Below are positions 56,527 to 64,000 of a stretch of 64,000 bases of DNA, in pieces. The DNA lies in contig NZ_CP092520.1 in assembly GCF_022430525.1 (NCBI RefSeq), positions 558,001 to 622,000 on the forward strand, written 5' to 3'. The notes beneath the pieces were generated by a model that was given only the letters and a program-made list of their open reading frames with translations, made no database searches and was not told where the DNA came from. A program made the position numbers and the translations under genes. This DNA comes from Cetobacterium somerae (lineage in GTDB: Bacteria; Fusobacteriota; Fusobacteriia; Fusobacteriales; Fusobacteriaceae). The number at the start of each line of letters is the position of its first letter. The first letter of the stretch is position 1.

Positions 56527-57900
56527 ATGCAAGATTTCGTAATGAGTATTAATAGTTTTTTATGGGGAAATTTTTTAATTATTTTATTAATGGGAACAGG
56601 GATATATTTTACTTTAAAGTTAAATTTTATTCAGATTAGAAAATTTGGAGAAGGAATAAAACATGTAACTGGGTCAATAAATTTAAATGGAAAAGCAGCA
56701 GATAAAAATGGTATGTCATCATTTCAAGCTTTAGCTACAGCAGTAGCAGCTCAGGTAGGAACAGGAAACTTAGCAGGGGCAGCTACAGCAATAGCTTCAG
56801 GAGGACCAGGAGCAATATTTTGGATGTGGGCGAGTGCATTCTTCGGGATGGCAACAGTTTACGTAGAAGCAATATTAGGACAAGTTTTTAAAAGAAGAGT
56901 AGATGGTCAAATAACAGGGGGACCAGCATACTATATTGAAAACTCTATTAAAAATAAAAAAATTGCAAAAGGGTTATCATATTTCTTTGCAGTAGCTTGT
57001 ATAGCAGCTTTAGGATTAATGGGAAATGCAGTTCAAGCAAATTCAATATCAGCAGCTTTTAATAAAGCTTTTGGTGTATCACCAGCTCTTGTTGGAATTA
57101 TTGTATCTGTTTTAGCAGGATTTGTTTTCTTTGGTGGAATAAAAAGAATAGCTTCTGTAACTGAAAAAATAGTACCTATTATGGCTGGATTATATATAGC
57201 AGCATGTATTGTAATAATAGTAATAAATTATCAAGAAGTAATTCCAGCTATAACATCTATTTTCTATTCAGCATTTAATCCACAAGCAGCACTTGGAGGA
57301 GCTATGGGAGTATCAGTAAAACAAGCTGTAAGATATGGGGTTGCAAGAGGTTTATTTTCAAATGAAGCAGGAATGGGATCAACACCGCATGCTCATGCAA
57401 TAGCAAAAGTATCACATCCAGGAGAACAAGGAATTGTAGCAGTAATAACTGTATTTATAGATACTTTTGTGGTATTAACAGGAACAGCACTTGTAATTCT
57501 AACATCAAAAGTTTCATTGACATCGGGAGCAGGAATTGTTTTAACTCAAGGAGCATTTAGTGAAACATTAGGAGTATTTGGAGATACCTTTATTGCAATC
57601 TGTTTATTATTCTTTGCTTTCTCTACAATTGTAGGATGGTATTTCTTTGGAGAAGCTAATGTTAGATATATCTTTAAGAGTAAAAAATCAGTTAATGTAT
57701 ACAGAGCAATAGTTATGATAATGATTGTTATTGGATCAATGATGAAAGTAGAATTAGTATGGGAATTAGCTGATATGTTTAATGGAATGATGGTTTTACC
57801 AAATTTAATAGCACTTTTATCATTAGGTAAATATGCAAGAAGTGCTATGAAAGAATATGATAAAATTCCTGAAGAAAAAGTAAAAGAAATTATAGCTTAA
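56527..57900 (+). CDS. AGCS-family Na+/glycine-alanine symporter under glycine riboswitch
   Basis: This 457-residue protein is the third AGCS symporter in the window. It has GTGNLAGAATAIASGGPGAIFWM and GLFSNEAGMGSTPHAHAIAK with about ten membrane segments. The tandem glycine riboswitch upstream makes glycine the likely substrate. AGGAGGAAATTAAA precedes the ATG. Its codons end in A (GCA, GGA, TCA) unlike the paralogue at 18794 on the same strand, marking the leading strand on this side of the origin. Confidence 0.93.
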   Translation: MQDFVMSINSFLWGNFLIILLMGTGIYFTLKLNFIQIRKFGEGIKHVTGSINLNGKAADKNGMSSFQALATAVAAQVGTGNLAGAATAIASGGPGAIFWMWASAFFGMATVYVEAILGQVFKRRVDGQITGGPAYYIENSIKNKKIAKGLSYFFAVACIAALGLMGNAVQANSISAAFNKAFGVSPALVGIIVSVLAGFVFFGGIKRIASVTEKIVPIMAGLYIAACIVIIVINYQEVIPAITSIFYSAFNPQAALGGAMGVSVKQAVRYGVARGLFSNEAGMGSTPHAHAIAKVSHPGEQGIVAVITVFIDTFVVLTGTALVILTSKVSLTSGAGIVLTQGAFSETLGVFGDTFIAICLLFFAFSTIVGWYFFGEANVRYIFKSKKSVNVYRAIVMIMIVIGSMMKVELVWELADMFNGMMVLPNLIALLSLGKYARSAMKEYDKIPEEKVKEIIA

Positions 57901-57958
57901 AAATTGAGTGAAAAATGAGAAAAAAGTGATTAAAATTAGTATTAAATGTATTTTTTTA

Positions 57959-57988
57959 TTGACATAAAATAGTAGTATACAGTATAAT
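57959..57988 (+). promoter_or_regulatory. Promoter of the FMN-binding protein gene
   Basis: TTGACA (57959-57964) and a perfect TATAAT (57983-57988) are 18 bases apart, 35 bases before the start codon. Confidence 0.75.
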
Positions 57989-58023
57989 TCATATAAGATT
58001 ATTAATTAAGAAGGGTGGATTAT

Positions 58024-58329
58024 ATGAAAAAATTTATAATGTCAATGTTGGTAGTTTTATCAGCAGTAGCTTTTGGAGCTGAAGTAAAAGAAGGAACTGG
58101 ATTAGGATATGCAGATGATATAAAAGTGGCAGTAACAATGGACGGAGACAAAATTGTTGCAATTGAAGTAAAAGAGAATAGCGACACTCCAGGAATTGCA
58201 AATCCAGCAATTGAGCAATTAACAAAGAAGGTTATAGAGGCACAATCATCTCAAGTAGATACAGTAGCAGGAGCTACATACACTTCTGAGGGATTCTTAG
58301 AAGCAGTAAATAACGCAACAGGAAAGTAA
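58024..58329 (+). CDS. Small exported FMN-binding-domain protein
   Basis: I start this 101-residue protein at ATG 58024 (MKKFIMSMLVVLSAVAFGA), since AAGGGTGG is seven bases upstream. After the signal peptide there is just one FMN_bind domain. It ends in D79-TVAGAT-85 YTS, the site where the ApbE flavin transferase attaches FMN covalently to the Thr. It is therefore a minimal extracytoplasmic flavoprotein, possibly carrying electrons between membrane and periplasmic partners. It has a strong promoter and its own terminator. No other redox gene is adjacent. Confidence 0.85.
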   Translation: MKKFIMSMLVVLSAVAFGAEVKEGTGLGYADDIKVAVTMDGDKIVAIEVKENSDTPGIANPAIEQLTKKVIEAQSSQVDTVAGATYTSEGFLEAVNNATGK

Positions 58330-58342
58330 TTGATTAATTAAT

Positions 58343-58372
58343 AAAGCTGAGATTTAATCTCAGCTTTTTTTT
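58343..58372 (+). terminator. Terminator after the FMN-binding protein gene
   Basis: AAAGCTGAGATT and AATCTCAGCTTT form a stem followed by a T run. The next gene begins 24 bases later. Confidence 0.85.
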
Positions 58373-58395
58373 ATAAAAAATTCAGGGGAGAGAAC

Positions 58396-59577
58396 ATGAA
58401 AAGAAGTACATTAGTAATTTTAGGTACAGTAGCATTATCAGTTTTAAGTTTTTCACAAGAGGGAATGGGAAGAAATAACAAAAAAAGTAGAGTAGATTAT
58501 TCTAAAGAAAATTTAGTAGGAGTAGATACATATAGTTTTCATGAAGAGGAAAGATTAAAAAATAGTGGATCAACAGGATTTTTAGAAATAGGAATGGATA
58601 CGATGATTTTTGAGAGATCTGTGGATGAAAAAAATAGAGTAGAACCATATTTAGGATTTGAATTTTTTCCTTTTGAAAATTCAAATTTTTATATAGATGG
58701 AAAAACATCATATAGACACGAATATAGTAGTTCTGAAAAAAGATATAATAAAACAATGGTAGAGCTTTATGGAGGATCTGTATATAGAAATGGTAAATTT
58801 TTCCTGAACTATAAATTAGGAATCAGACAAGATGAGCTTAAACATACAAAAGTTCAACACTCGACAACACTAAGATTTATTCCAAAGGCAACATATGATT
58901 TTACAGATAAATTTGGTTGGTATTTAAAAGGAGCTGTAGGATATGCAAAAGTTAAAGGAGACGAAAGAGATCAAATAACTCAAGCTTTTAACTTACCATT
59001 TCAAAATGAAGATTATGTAAATAAAATAGAAACAGGATTAAGTTATAGAGTAAACAAAACAAAATTATCTTTAGGTGTTGCAAATAAATCTAAAGATGAA
59101 TATGCTGGTGAAAATATAAGATGGTCTTATTTAGCTAAAGTTGATCATAACTTATATACTACAAAAACTTTACAAGTAAGACCATATGTTTGGGGATTTT
59201 TAAATCCTGAAGTTGAAACAGGTGGAAATAAGAATAGAACAACATTTCATAATGAATTAGGAGCAATGATTGGAACAAGAGCTATTTGGAATCCAATGGT
59301 TGATTTTTCTATAACAGCTGATGTAGTTTATTTAGCTCAATATAAAAATGTTTCAAATAATGGACAACCGTCAGGTGGAAATAATAGTAAATCAACTGGA
59401 AAGCCTGGAAGTGGTTCTGGTGGAGGAAACTCTGGTGGAGGAAATGGAGGTGGTTCTGGTAGCGGAGGTGGATCTGGAACAGGACCTGGAAGTGGAACAG
59501 GTGGAGGATCAAAAAGTATAAAAAGATCAGTAGAAGAATCTGTAATAATAAGATTAGGATTTAAAAAGTATTTTTAA
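58396..59577 (+). CDS. Outer-membrane beta-barrel protein with Gly/Ser-rich loop before the last strand
   Basis: This 393-residue protein has a signal peptide (MKRSTLVILGTVALSVLSFS), then strands rich in Tyr and charged residues through about residue 322. A low-complexity Gly/Ser/Asn stretch (about 325-371) follows, then a final strand ending in the required aromatic (SVIIRLGFKKYF). It resembles fusobacterial barrels sometimes annotated as KdgM-like porins. The Gly/Ser segment would be a long loop next to the last strand. It sits 55 bases upstream of a two-component system and might be its neighbour in function. GGGGAGAGAAC precedes the ATG. Confidence 0.78.
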   Translation: MKRSTLVILGTVALSVLSFSQEGMGRNNKKSRVDYSKENLVGVDTYSFHEEERLKNSGSTGFLEIGMDTMIFERSVDEKNRVEPYLGFEFFPFENSNFYIDGKTSYRHEYSSSEKRYNKTMVELYGGSVYRNGKFFLNYKLGIRQDELKHTKVQHSTTLRFIPKATYDFTDKFGWYLKGAVGYAKVKGDERDQITQAFNLPFQNEDYVNKIETGLSYRVNKTKLSLGVANKSKDEYAGENIRWSYLAKVDHNLYTTKTLQVRPYVWGFLNPEVETGGNKNRTTFHNELGAMIGTRAIWNPMVDFSITADVVYLAQYKNVSNNGQPSGGNNSKSTGKPGSGSGGGNSGGGNGGGSGSGGGSGTGPGSGTGGGSKSIKRSVEESVIIRLGFKKYF

Positions 59578-59632
59578 AAATAGATAAATATTTGATATAA
59601 TAACCTTAATAAAATATAAGAGGTGTTAACTT

Positions 59633-60289
59633 ATGAAGAGGTTATTAATTATTGAGGATGAAAAAGAATTGGCTCTCTCTTTAGAGAGTCATTTTTTTAA
59701 TCTAAATATAGAGATAAAAATTGCATTAAACGGAGAGGAAGGAATAAAATATTTTGAAAGTTTTAAACCAGATTTAGTACTTTTAGATGTTAATTTACCT
59801 CTTAAAAATGGTTGGGAAGTTTGTGAATATATTAGAAAAAAGTCTGAAGTTCCAATAATAATGATGACAGCTAGAGATTCGGAATTAGATGAAATTCATG
59901 GACTAGAGATAGGAGCAGATGATTATATTATTAAACCATTTAGTATAAATGTTCTTTCAACTAAAATAAAAAAATATTTAAAATTAAATATTCAACAAGA
60001 GTATATATATAAAGAGATGGAGTATTCATTTAAAGATGAGATATTAAAAATAAAAAGTGAAAGAGTTAATATTTCAACAAGAGAAAAGAATTTATTAGAA
60101 TATTTTATAAAAAATAAAAATAAACCCTTAAGTAGAAATAATATTTTATTAGAAATTTGGGGGATAGATAATGAGTTTGATGAGAGAGCTTCAGATACAC
60201 TTGTTAAAAGATTAAGAAAAAAATTAGGGGATTATGACGAATTAATTGGGACAGTAAGAGGAGTGGGGTATATCTTTGAAGAGAGGTAG
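59633..60289 (+). CDS. OmpR/PhoB-family response regulator
   Basis: This 218-residue protein has a receiver domain with the phosphoacceptor Asp52 (LVLLDVNLP), the acid pair E8/D9 and MTARDSE, and a C-terminal winged helix (about 125-216: VNISTREKNLLEYF, SDTLVKRLRKKLG, VRGVGYIFE). It is the DNA-binding partner of the histidine kinase encoded next, overlapping it by 14 bases. AGAGGTGTTAACTT precedes the ATG. The target genes are unknown; the barrel gene upstream is a candidate. Confidence 0.95.
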   Translation: MKRLLIIEDEKELALSLESHFFNLNIEIKIALNGEEGIKYFESFKPDLVLLDVNLPLKNGWEVCEYIRKKSEVPIIMMTARDSELDEIHGLEIGADDYIIKPFSINVLSTKIKKYLKLNIQQEYIYKEMEYSFKDEILKIKSERVNISTREKNLLEYFIKNKNKPLSRNNILLEIWGIDNEFDERASDTLVKRLRKKLGDYDELIGTVRGVGYIFEER

Positions 60290-61592
60290 TTTATCGACTA
60301 AAATATTTATATATTCAGCATTAATTATAATGATTGCAATGAGTATAAGTTATACTATAAGTATATTTTTTTTAGAGTCTCACTTTATATCTGAAAGAAA
60401 AGAAGAGTTTCCAAAAATAGCGAGAGAACTTGAGTATTTAATATTAAATAATAAAAAATTAGATTTGGAAAATTATATCAAAAATTTAAAAGAAAAAAAA
60501 GATATAACAGTTCTAATTATGGCTGAAGGAGAAAAAAAGTGGGTAAATAATAGAGGCGGAAGTGGAAGTGGTTTTTTAATTGAAAATTTAGAGAGTAAAA
60601 AATTTTTTATAAAAAATCAAAGATTAACAGAGGCTAAAATTTTATTATATAATGAAAAAATTCAAAATAGATGGATATCAATAAGAACGTCATTATCTAT
60701 TTTAAATTATTATAAAAAAGAGATTGGTTATTTTAATTTACTTGGTGCATTTATAGCAATTTTTATAAGTTTAATTTTTGCTAAACTTTTTTCTAAAAAT
60801 TTTGTAAGAGATATAGAAATATTACAAAATAATACAAAAGAGATATCAAAATTAAAATTTAAATCTAACTTAGAAATTAAAAGAGACGATGAATTAGGGG
60901 AACTTAGTGAAAATATAAAGGTAATGAGTGAAAAATTAGAAGTAGCAATTAATGATTTAGAATCTTTTATTTCTAATACATCTCATGAATTAAAAACTCC
61001 AATTACAATAATTTCATCTAAAGTTCAAGTTTTAATGAAAAATGAAAATATAGATTTAGAGACATTAGAAACTTATAAAACTATACTAAGAGAGAGCTAT
61101 TATACTAAAGAGTTAATCTCAAAGTTATTGATTTTATCAAAATTAGATGTTTTAAAAAATATAAAAAATGAAGAGATTGATTTAAGAGAGTTAACTTTAA
61201 GAATAGTAGAACGTTATGACTATATAGAACTTTCTAAAAATCTAATAGTTAATTTAGATATTGATAAAATAAAAGTTTATACAGATAAAGAATTTTTACA
61301 AATTGCATTGGAGAATATAATTCAAAATAGTCTAAAGTACTCTGAAGATGATAAAGAGGTAAATATAGAGTTAAAAAATAATATTTTAAAAGTAACAAAT
61401 AAAATGTTACCTAATAAAAATATGGATTTAGAAAAAATATTTATTCCTTTTAATAGAGGAGAAAACTTTTCAAGAATAGATGGAAATGGTTTAGGTTTAA
61501 CTTTAGTAAAAAAAATATTTTTATTATTAAATATAAAATATGAAGTTTATATAAAAAATGAAACTTTTAATTTTATAGTTTATTTAAAATAA
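60276..61592 (+). CDS. Sensor histidine kinase
   Basis: This 438-residue inner-membrane protein has two transmembrane helices (about 10-33 and 153-171) around a periplasmic region of about 120 residues. A HAMP segment, an H box with His237 (SNTSHELKTPI), an N box (ALENIIQNSLKYSED) and a G box (DGNGLGLTLVKKI) follow. It phosphorylates the response regulator encoded just upstream. The sensor region contains a Gly/Ser turn (RGGSGSGF) and no known ligand domain. The signal cannot be inferred. Confidence 0.93.
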   Translation: MKRGSLSTKIFIYSALIIMIAMSISYTISIFFLESHFISERKEEFPKIARELEYLILNNKKLDLENYIKNLKEKKDITVLIMAEGEKKWVNNRGGSGSGFLIENLESKKFFIKNQRLTEAKILLYNEKIQNRWISIRTSLSILNYYKKEIGYFNLLGAFIAIFISLIFAKLFSKNFVRDIEILQNNTKEISKLKFKSNLEIKRDDELGELSENIKVMSEKLEVAINDLESFISNTSHELKTPITIISSKVQVLMKNENIDLETLETYKTILRESYYTKELISKLLILSKLDVLKNIKNEEIDLRELTLRIVERYDYIELSKNLIVNLDIDKIKVYTDKEFLQIALENIIQNSLKYSEDDKEVNIELKNNILKVTNKMLPNKNMDLEKIFIPFNRGENFSRIDGNGLGLTLVKKIFLLLNIKYEVYIKNETFNFIVYLK

Positions 61593-61619
61593 AAACTCGG
61601 AAAATTTTCCGAGTTTTTT
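61591..61619. terminator. Bidirectional terminator
   Basis: AAAAACTCGGAAAA and TTTTCCGAGTTTTTT form a perfect stem between the convergent histidine kinase and EpsG-like genes. Confidence 0.85.
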
Positions 61620-62637
61620 AAATTAACCAAGTTTGATAGTTATAAATAGCGTAATCTGTAATAGTGTTATAGTACTTAAATACAAGATAACTACAAAGTA
61701 TAATGAAAGAAAGATATTTTAAATACTTATTAGATATATTAAATATAATAAAAGGGATTCCAATAAAAATACCTAATCTAAAATAATCTAAAACTCTTAA
61801 AATAATGGCAAAACGATAAAAAGAAATAAAAATAAAAAGTGCAAAAATATTTAGATTTAAAAGAACACTTTCTTTTTTAGTACTATTTTTAAAATAAAAT
61901 AATAATATGGTAACAAAAATTAAAAGTTCTAAAAATTCATAAAAATTTCCATGTTCAATAATATGGCTATATCTATTTAAACGTTCACTTAAGCCTAAAA
62001 AAGATATATTAAGTTTAAAAATAATAAAAGATAATGGATTAATAATGAGAGATAAAATAAAAAGAAAACTTAAAGATTTTTTTGTAAATCGATAGTTTAA
62101 TAAAAAATAAAGAGGATATAGAATAATAGCTGTTTTATGAAAGAAACAAGCTAAGGTAATTAAAAAAATATAAATAAATATTTTTCTTTCAATAATATAC
62201 TTTAAACTTATCCAAAATATTATGATAGCAATAAAATTTCTAATGATAGTAAAATTATGCCAGTAGTAAAAAGTTGATAGATATATTAGAAAAGATAGTG
62301 TTGGGTATCTACTGTAGGATATAAAAAGTTTATAAATAATAAAATTAAATATAAAACTTAAAAAAAGAAGAAAAAAATTGTAATTTAAACCAAGAAATTT
62401 AGAGAAATCTCTGAGTAGAATAAAAAAGTATTCATATCCATATGGATTTTGAAAATATGGGAGTTCATAAAAATATTTATAAACATGATAGTCATATCCA
62501 CCAACATTTATCCTAGTTCCGGTATATATAGACAATAGAAATACAGGCATAATGAGTAAAAATTTTTCGTAAGGGTCTTCAGTAAAAAATATAGTATAAA
62601 AAAGAAAGATTCCAAAGATTCCAAGAACAAAAATCAT
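61618..62637 (-). CDS. EpsG/Wzy-like polysaccharide polymerase
   Basis: This 339-residue protein has about ten membrane segments and the EpsG-type opening (YTGTRINVGGYDYHVYKYFY) in which the conserved NxGxDYxxY pattern is typical. HKTAIILYPLYFLLNYRF also fits. It should polymerise repeat units of an exported polysaccharide. Its start overlaps the chain-length gene by four bases (ATGA), so the two are co-translated. Glycosyltransferases are not in the window. Confidence 0.8.
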   Translation of the reverse strand: MIFVLGIFGIFLFYTIFFTEDPYEKFLLIMPVFLLSIYTGTRINVGGYDYHVYKYFYELPYFQNPYGYEYFFILLRDFSKFLGLNYNFFLLFLSFIFNFIIYKLFISYSRYPTLSFLIYLSTFYYWHNFTIIRNFIAIIIFWISLKYIIERKIFIYIFLITLACFFHKTAIILYPLYFLLNYRFTKKSLSFLFILSLIINPLSFIIFKLNISFLGLSERLNRYSHIIEHGNFYEFLELLIFVTILLFYFKNSTKKESVLLNLNIFALFIFISFYRFAIILRVLDYFRLGIFIGIPFIIFNISNKYLKYLSFIILCSYLVFKYYNTITDYAIYNYQTWLI

Positions 62638-63233
62638 ACCTCATCAACTCGTTCTTTTATAATAACACCAGTTAAAGAGACAAAAAGAGATGCAATAAAA
62701 CCAAAAAATAAAATTAAGTACCGTTTATCGATAATTTCTATTGAATCAGCTTTTATTATTAAAGGAAAAGATTTAGTAGGATTTTCTAAAAGAGCTTTAA
62801 ATTTAATTTCTTCATCTTTAGAGGTAGCATAAAGAAGTTTTTCATTTAAAAAATTTATATTTGTTATGACAACAAAATCTAAAAAGTTATTAACTTCATT
62901 TATTGGAAAATCTTTTAAAATGGATTTGCTGACAACTGTATAAATACCATTTCCTGCATTAAAAGATATTTTTAAAGAATCGCTATTAATTAAGCTTGGA
63001 ATATATAAACCACCACTTCCAGGAGTTATGCTTTCGTAGGTTATAGTTTCGTTTATATCAACTTTTGTAATTTTTGTGGCACCTTCAGGTTCGATATAAC
63101 GAAATAAAGCCTTAGCAGAATATGTAATTGGGCTAGTAAAATAAAAATAAGAAGTGAAAATTAATCCGATGATAAAAATAGAAAAAAATAAATATCTATG
63201 TGCATTAATAATCTTAAAAAAATCCTTAGACAT
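62634..63233 (-). CDS. Wzz-like polysaccharide chain-length determinant
   Basis: This 199-residue protein has two membrane helices near its ends (about 13-33 and 169-190) with a periplasmic segment between, the PCP/Wzz layout, but it is shorter than usual (most are 300 or more). The Pro-Gly-rich second helix pattern is not clear. The C-terminal ends at GVIIKERVDEV. It pairs with the EpsG-like polymerase downstream, so it probably sets polymer length. AGGAGG-like GGAGGTTTAAATG precedes the start. Confidence 0.7.
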   Translation of the reverse strand: MSKDFFKIINAHRYLFFSIFIIGLIFTSYFYFTSPITYSAKALFRYIEPEGATKITKVDINETITYESITPGSGGLYIPSLINSDSLKISFNAGNGIYTVVSKSILKDFPINEVNNFLDFVVITNINFLNEKLLYATSKDEEIKFKALLENPTKSFPLIIKADSIEIIDKRYLILFFGFIASLFVSLTGVIIKERVDEV

Positions 63234-63276
63234 TTAAACCTCCAGTATCCTTTTTAATATAATACTGTAAAAAATA

Positions 63277-63304
63277 AAAAAACCTCTTTACTAAAGAGGT
63301 TTTT
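63277..63304 (-). terminator. Terminator after the right-edge barrel gene
   Basis: AAAACCTCTTTA and its complement form a hairpin with a T run on the minus strand. Confidence 0.8.
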
Positions 63305-63307
63305 AAA

Positions 63308-64000
63308 CTAGAACGAATATTTTATTGCACCTGAATAAAACCAGTGATCTTTATTTCCATCTCCGCCTTTATCAGTATTATCATCTCTCCACTCATAGTT
63401 AACCTTAGCTATAAGTTCGATATTTTTAGTAATTTTATAGTGAGTATTAACTCCTAGCATATCCCTTTTAACCTCTTTTTTTGTACCATTTGTAGCAATT
63501 CTTTCACCATCAACTCCCCAGAAGAAGAAAGGTACAAGTTTTAGATTTCTAGTTGGTGAGTAGTGATATCTAAATCTTAATTGAGTATTATCAACATCAT
63601 AATCAAATTTATTAACACCACTTGTATCATCAGATAAAGCAACTGATAAAGCATGTTTTCTATTGAAAGTATATCTAGTTCCACCTTCTAATCTATGTTT
63701 GTAACCATATTTATCGCCATTTTTCCAAGGATCTTTTAATTCCGTGTATGCCACAAATCCTCTAGAATATAAACTCCAATTTTTATTAAATGTATATGTG
63801 AATTTAGGATAGAATCTATACTCTTTAGCTGAATCCAATCCTTTATCATCATTATGGAAATCTGTATATTTTAAACCGATTTCAGGTCTAAACATAAGTT
63901 TTCCCCAAAGGTACATATTTTCAATGTAGAACTCTGACATTTCTCTAGTTTGCTCTTTCTTTTTAGAAGTTTTACTTTCATTAAAAACTCTATCGGCAAA
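63308..64000 (-). CDS. Outer-membrane beta-barrel protein, 5' end cut by window edge
   Basis: The frame is open from base 64000 to the TAG at 63308. The visible 230 residues include FADRVFNESKTSKKKEQT at the edge, then about ten amphipathic strands with Tyr and Trp, ending in GAIKYSF with the C-terminal Phe needed for outer-membrane insertion. Its strands (KNWSLYSRGFVAYTELKDPW) resemble those of the barrel at 58396, so they are likely paralogues of one fusobacterial porin family. The signal peptide lies outside the window. A terminator separates it from the polysaccharide genes downstream. Confidence 0.78.
   Translation of the reverse strand, partial: FADRVFNESKTSKKKEQTREMSEFYIENMYLWGKLMFRPEIGLKYTDFHNDDKGLDSAKEYRFYPKFTYTFNKNWSLYSRGFVAYTELKDPWKNGDKYGYKHRLEGGTRYTFNRKHALSVALSDDTSGVNKFDYDVDNTQLRFRYHYSPTRNLKLVPFFFWGVDGERIATNGTKKEVKRDMLGVNTHYKITKNIELIAKVNYEWRDDNTDKGGDGNKDHWFYSGAIKYSF

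Noticed and set aside
59369-59512. Collagen-like repeat in the barrel protein
   Set aside because: The tract is Gly/Ser-rich without the regular Gly-X-Y triplet with Pro, so it is a flexible loop, not a collagen helix.

Overview
The window looks like AT-rich DNA from a diderm, anaerobic member of the Fusobacteriota (a Cetobacterium, Ilyobacter or Fusobacterium relative is my best guess). The reasons are the very low GC, FomA-like outer-membrane barrels, Na+-coupled amino-acid symporters, amino-acid and purine fermentation genes, and a tandem glycine riboswitch. No transposase, prophage or CRISPR array was found.

Layout. (1) 1-13.7 kb, minus strand: a purine catabolism operon. In transcription order it holds diaminopropionate ammonia-lyase (ygeX/dpaL), a YgeY peptidase, a D-aminoacylase-like amidohydrolase, SsnA, an NCS2 purine permease, guanine deaminase, a PreA-like Fe-S flavoprotein, the xanthine dehydrogenase FAD subunit, a fused [2Fe-2S]/Mo xanthine dehydrogenase, and a second purine permease cut by the window edge. 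Upstream lies an AAA+ regulator whose ATPase motifs are degenerate. (2) 15.7-16.8 kb: a LexA-like S24 repressor, divergent from a 43-residue protein, with three operator-like sites over both promoters. (3) 16.8-32.6 kb: mixed metabolism and transport (glutaminase with an AGCS symporter, MATE, GNAT, Dph6-like, GltS, YbaK, AEC and NhaC transporters, YdcF-like, a FomA-like porin with a MarR regulator, tRNA-Arg, another AGCS symporter, a cold-shock protein). (4) 32.8-38.4 kb, minus strand: six tRNAs, then 16S, tRNA-Ala, 23S, 5S and tRNA-Asn, read from one strong promoter. (5) 38.4-43.7 kb: a plasmid-type replication and partition module. It has an AT-rich stretch, iterons every 22-23 bp, a Rep initiator, a small unknown gene, ParB-like and ParA genes, a perfect 16-bp inverted repeat and twelve 29-bp repeats with a CGACAA-T-TTGTCG core. 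(6) 43.7-49.4 kb: pseudouridine synthase, NUDIX, MocR regulator, peptide/nickel-type binding protein, HAD phosphatase. (7) 49.5-56.1 kb: a LacI-controlled sialic acid operon (TRAP transporter, AXE1-family esterase, NanA, ROK kinase). (8) 56.2-64 kb: a glycine riboswitch with an AGCS symporter, a small FMN-binding protein, two outer-membrane barrels, a two-component system, and an EpsG/Wzz pair.

Interpretation. Genes left of about 38.4 kb that lie on the minus strand, and genes right of about 39 kb that lie on the plus strand, share purine-rich codons ending in A. Genes on the other strand of each side prefer codons ending in T. This strand asymmetry flips at the Rep/iteron locus, and the rRNA operon is transcribed away from it. 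I infer that the window spans the bidirectional origin of a large secondary replicon (chromid) or of a chromosome that uses a plasmid-type initiator. No dnaA, dnaN or clear DnaA-box cluster is present.
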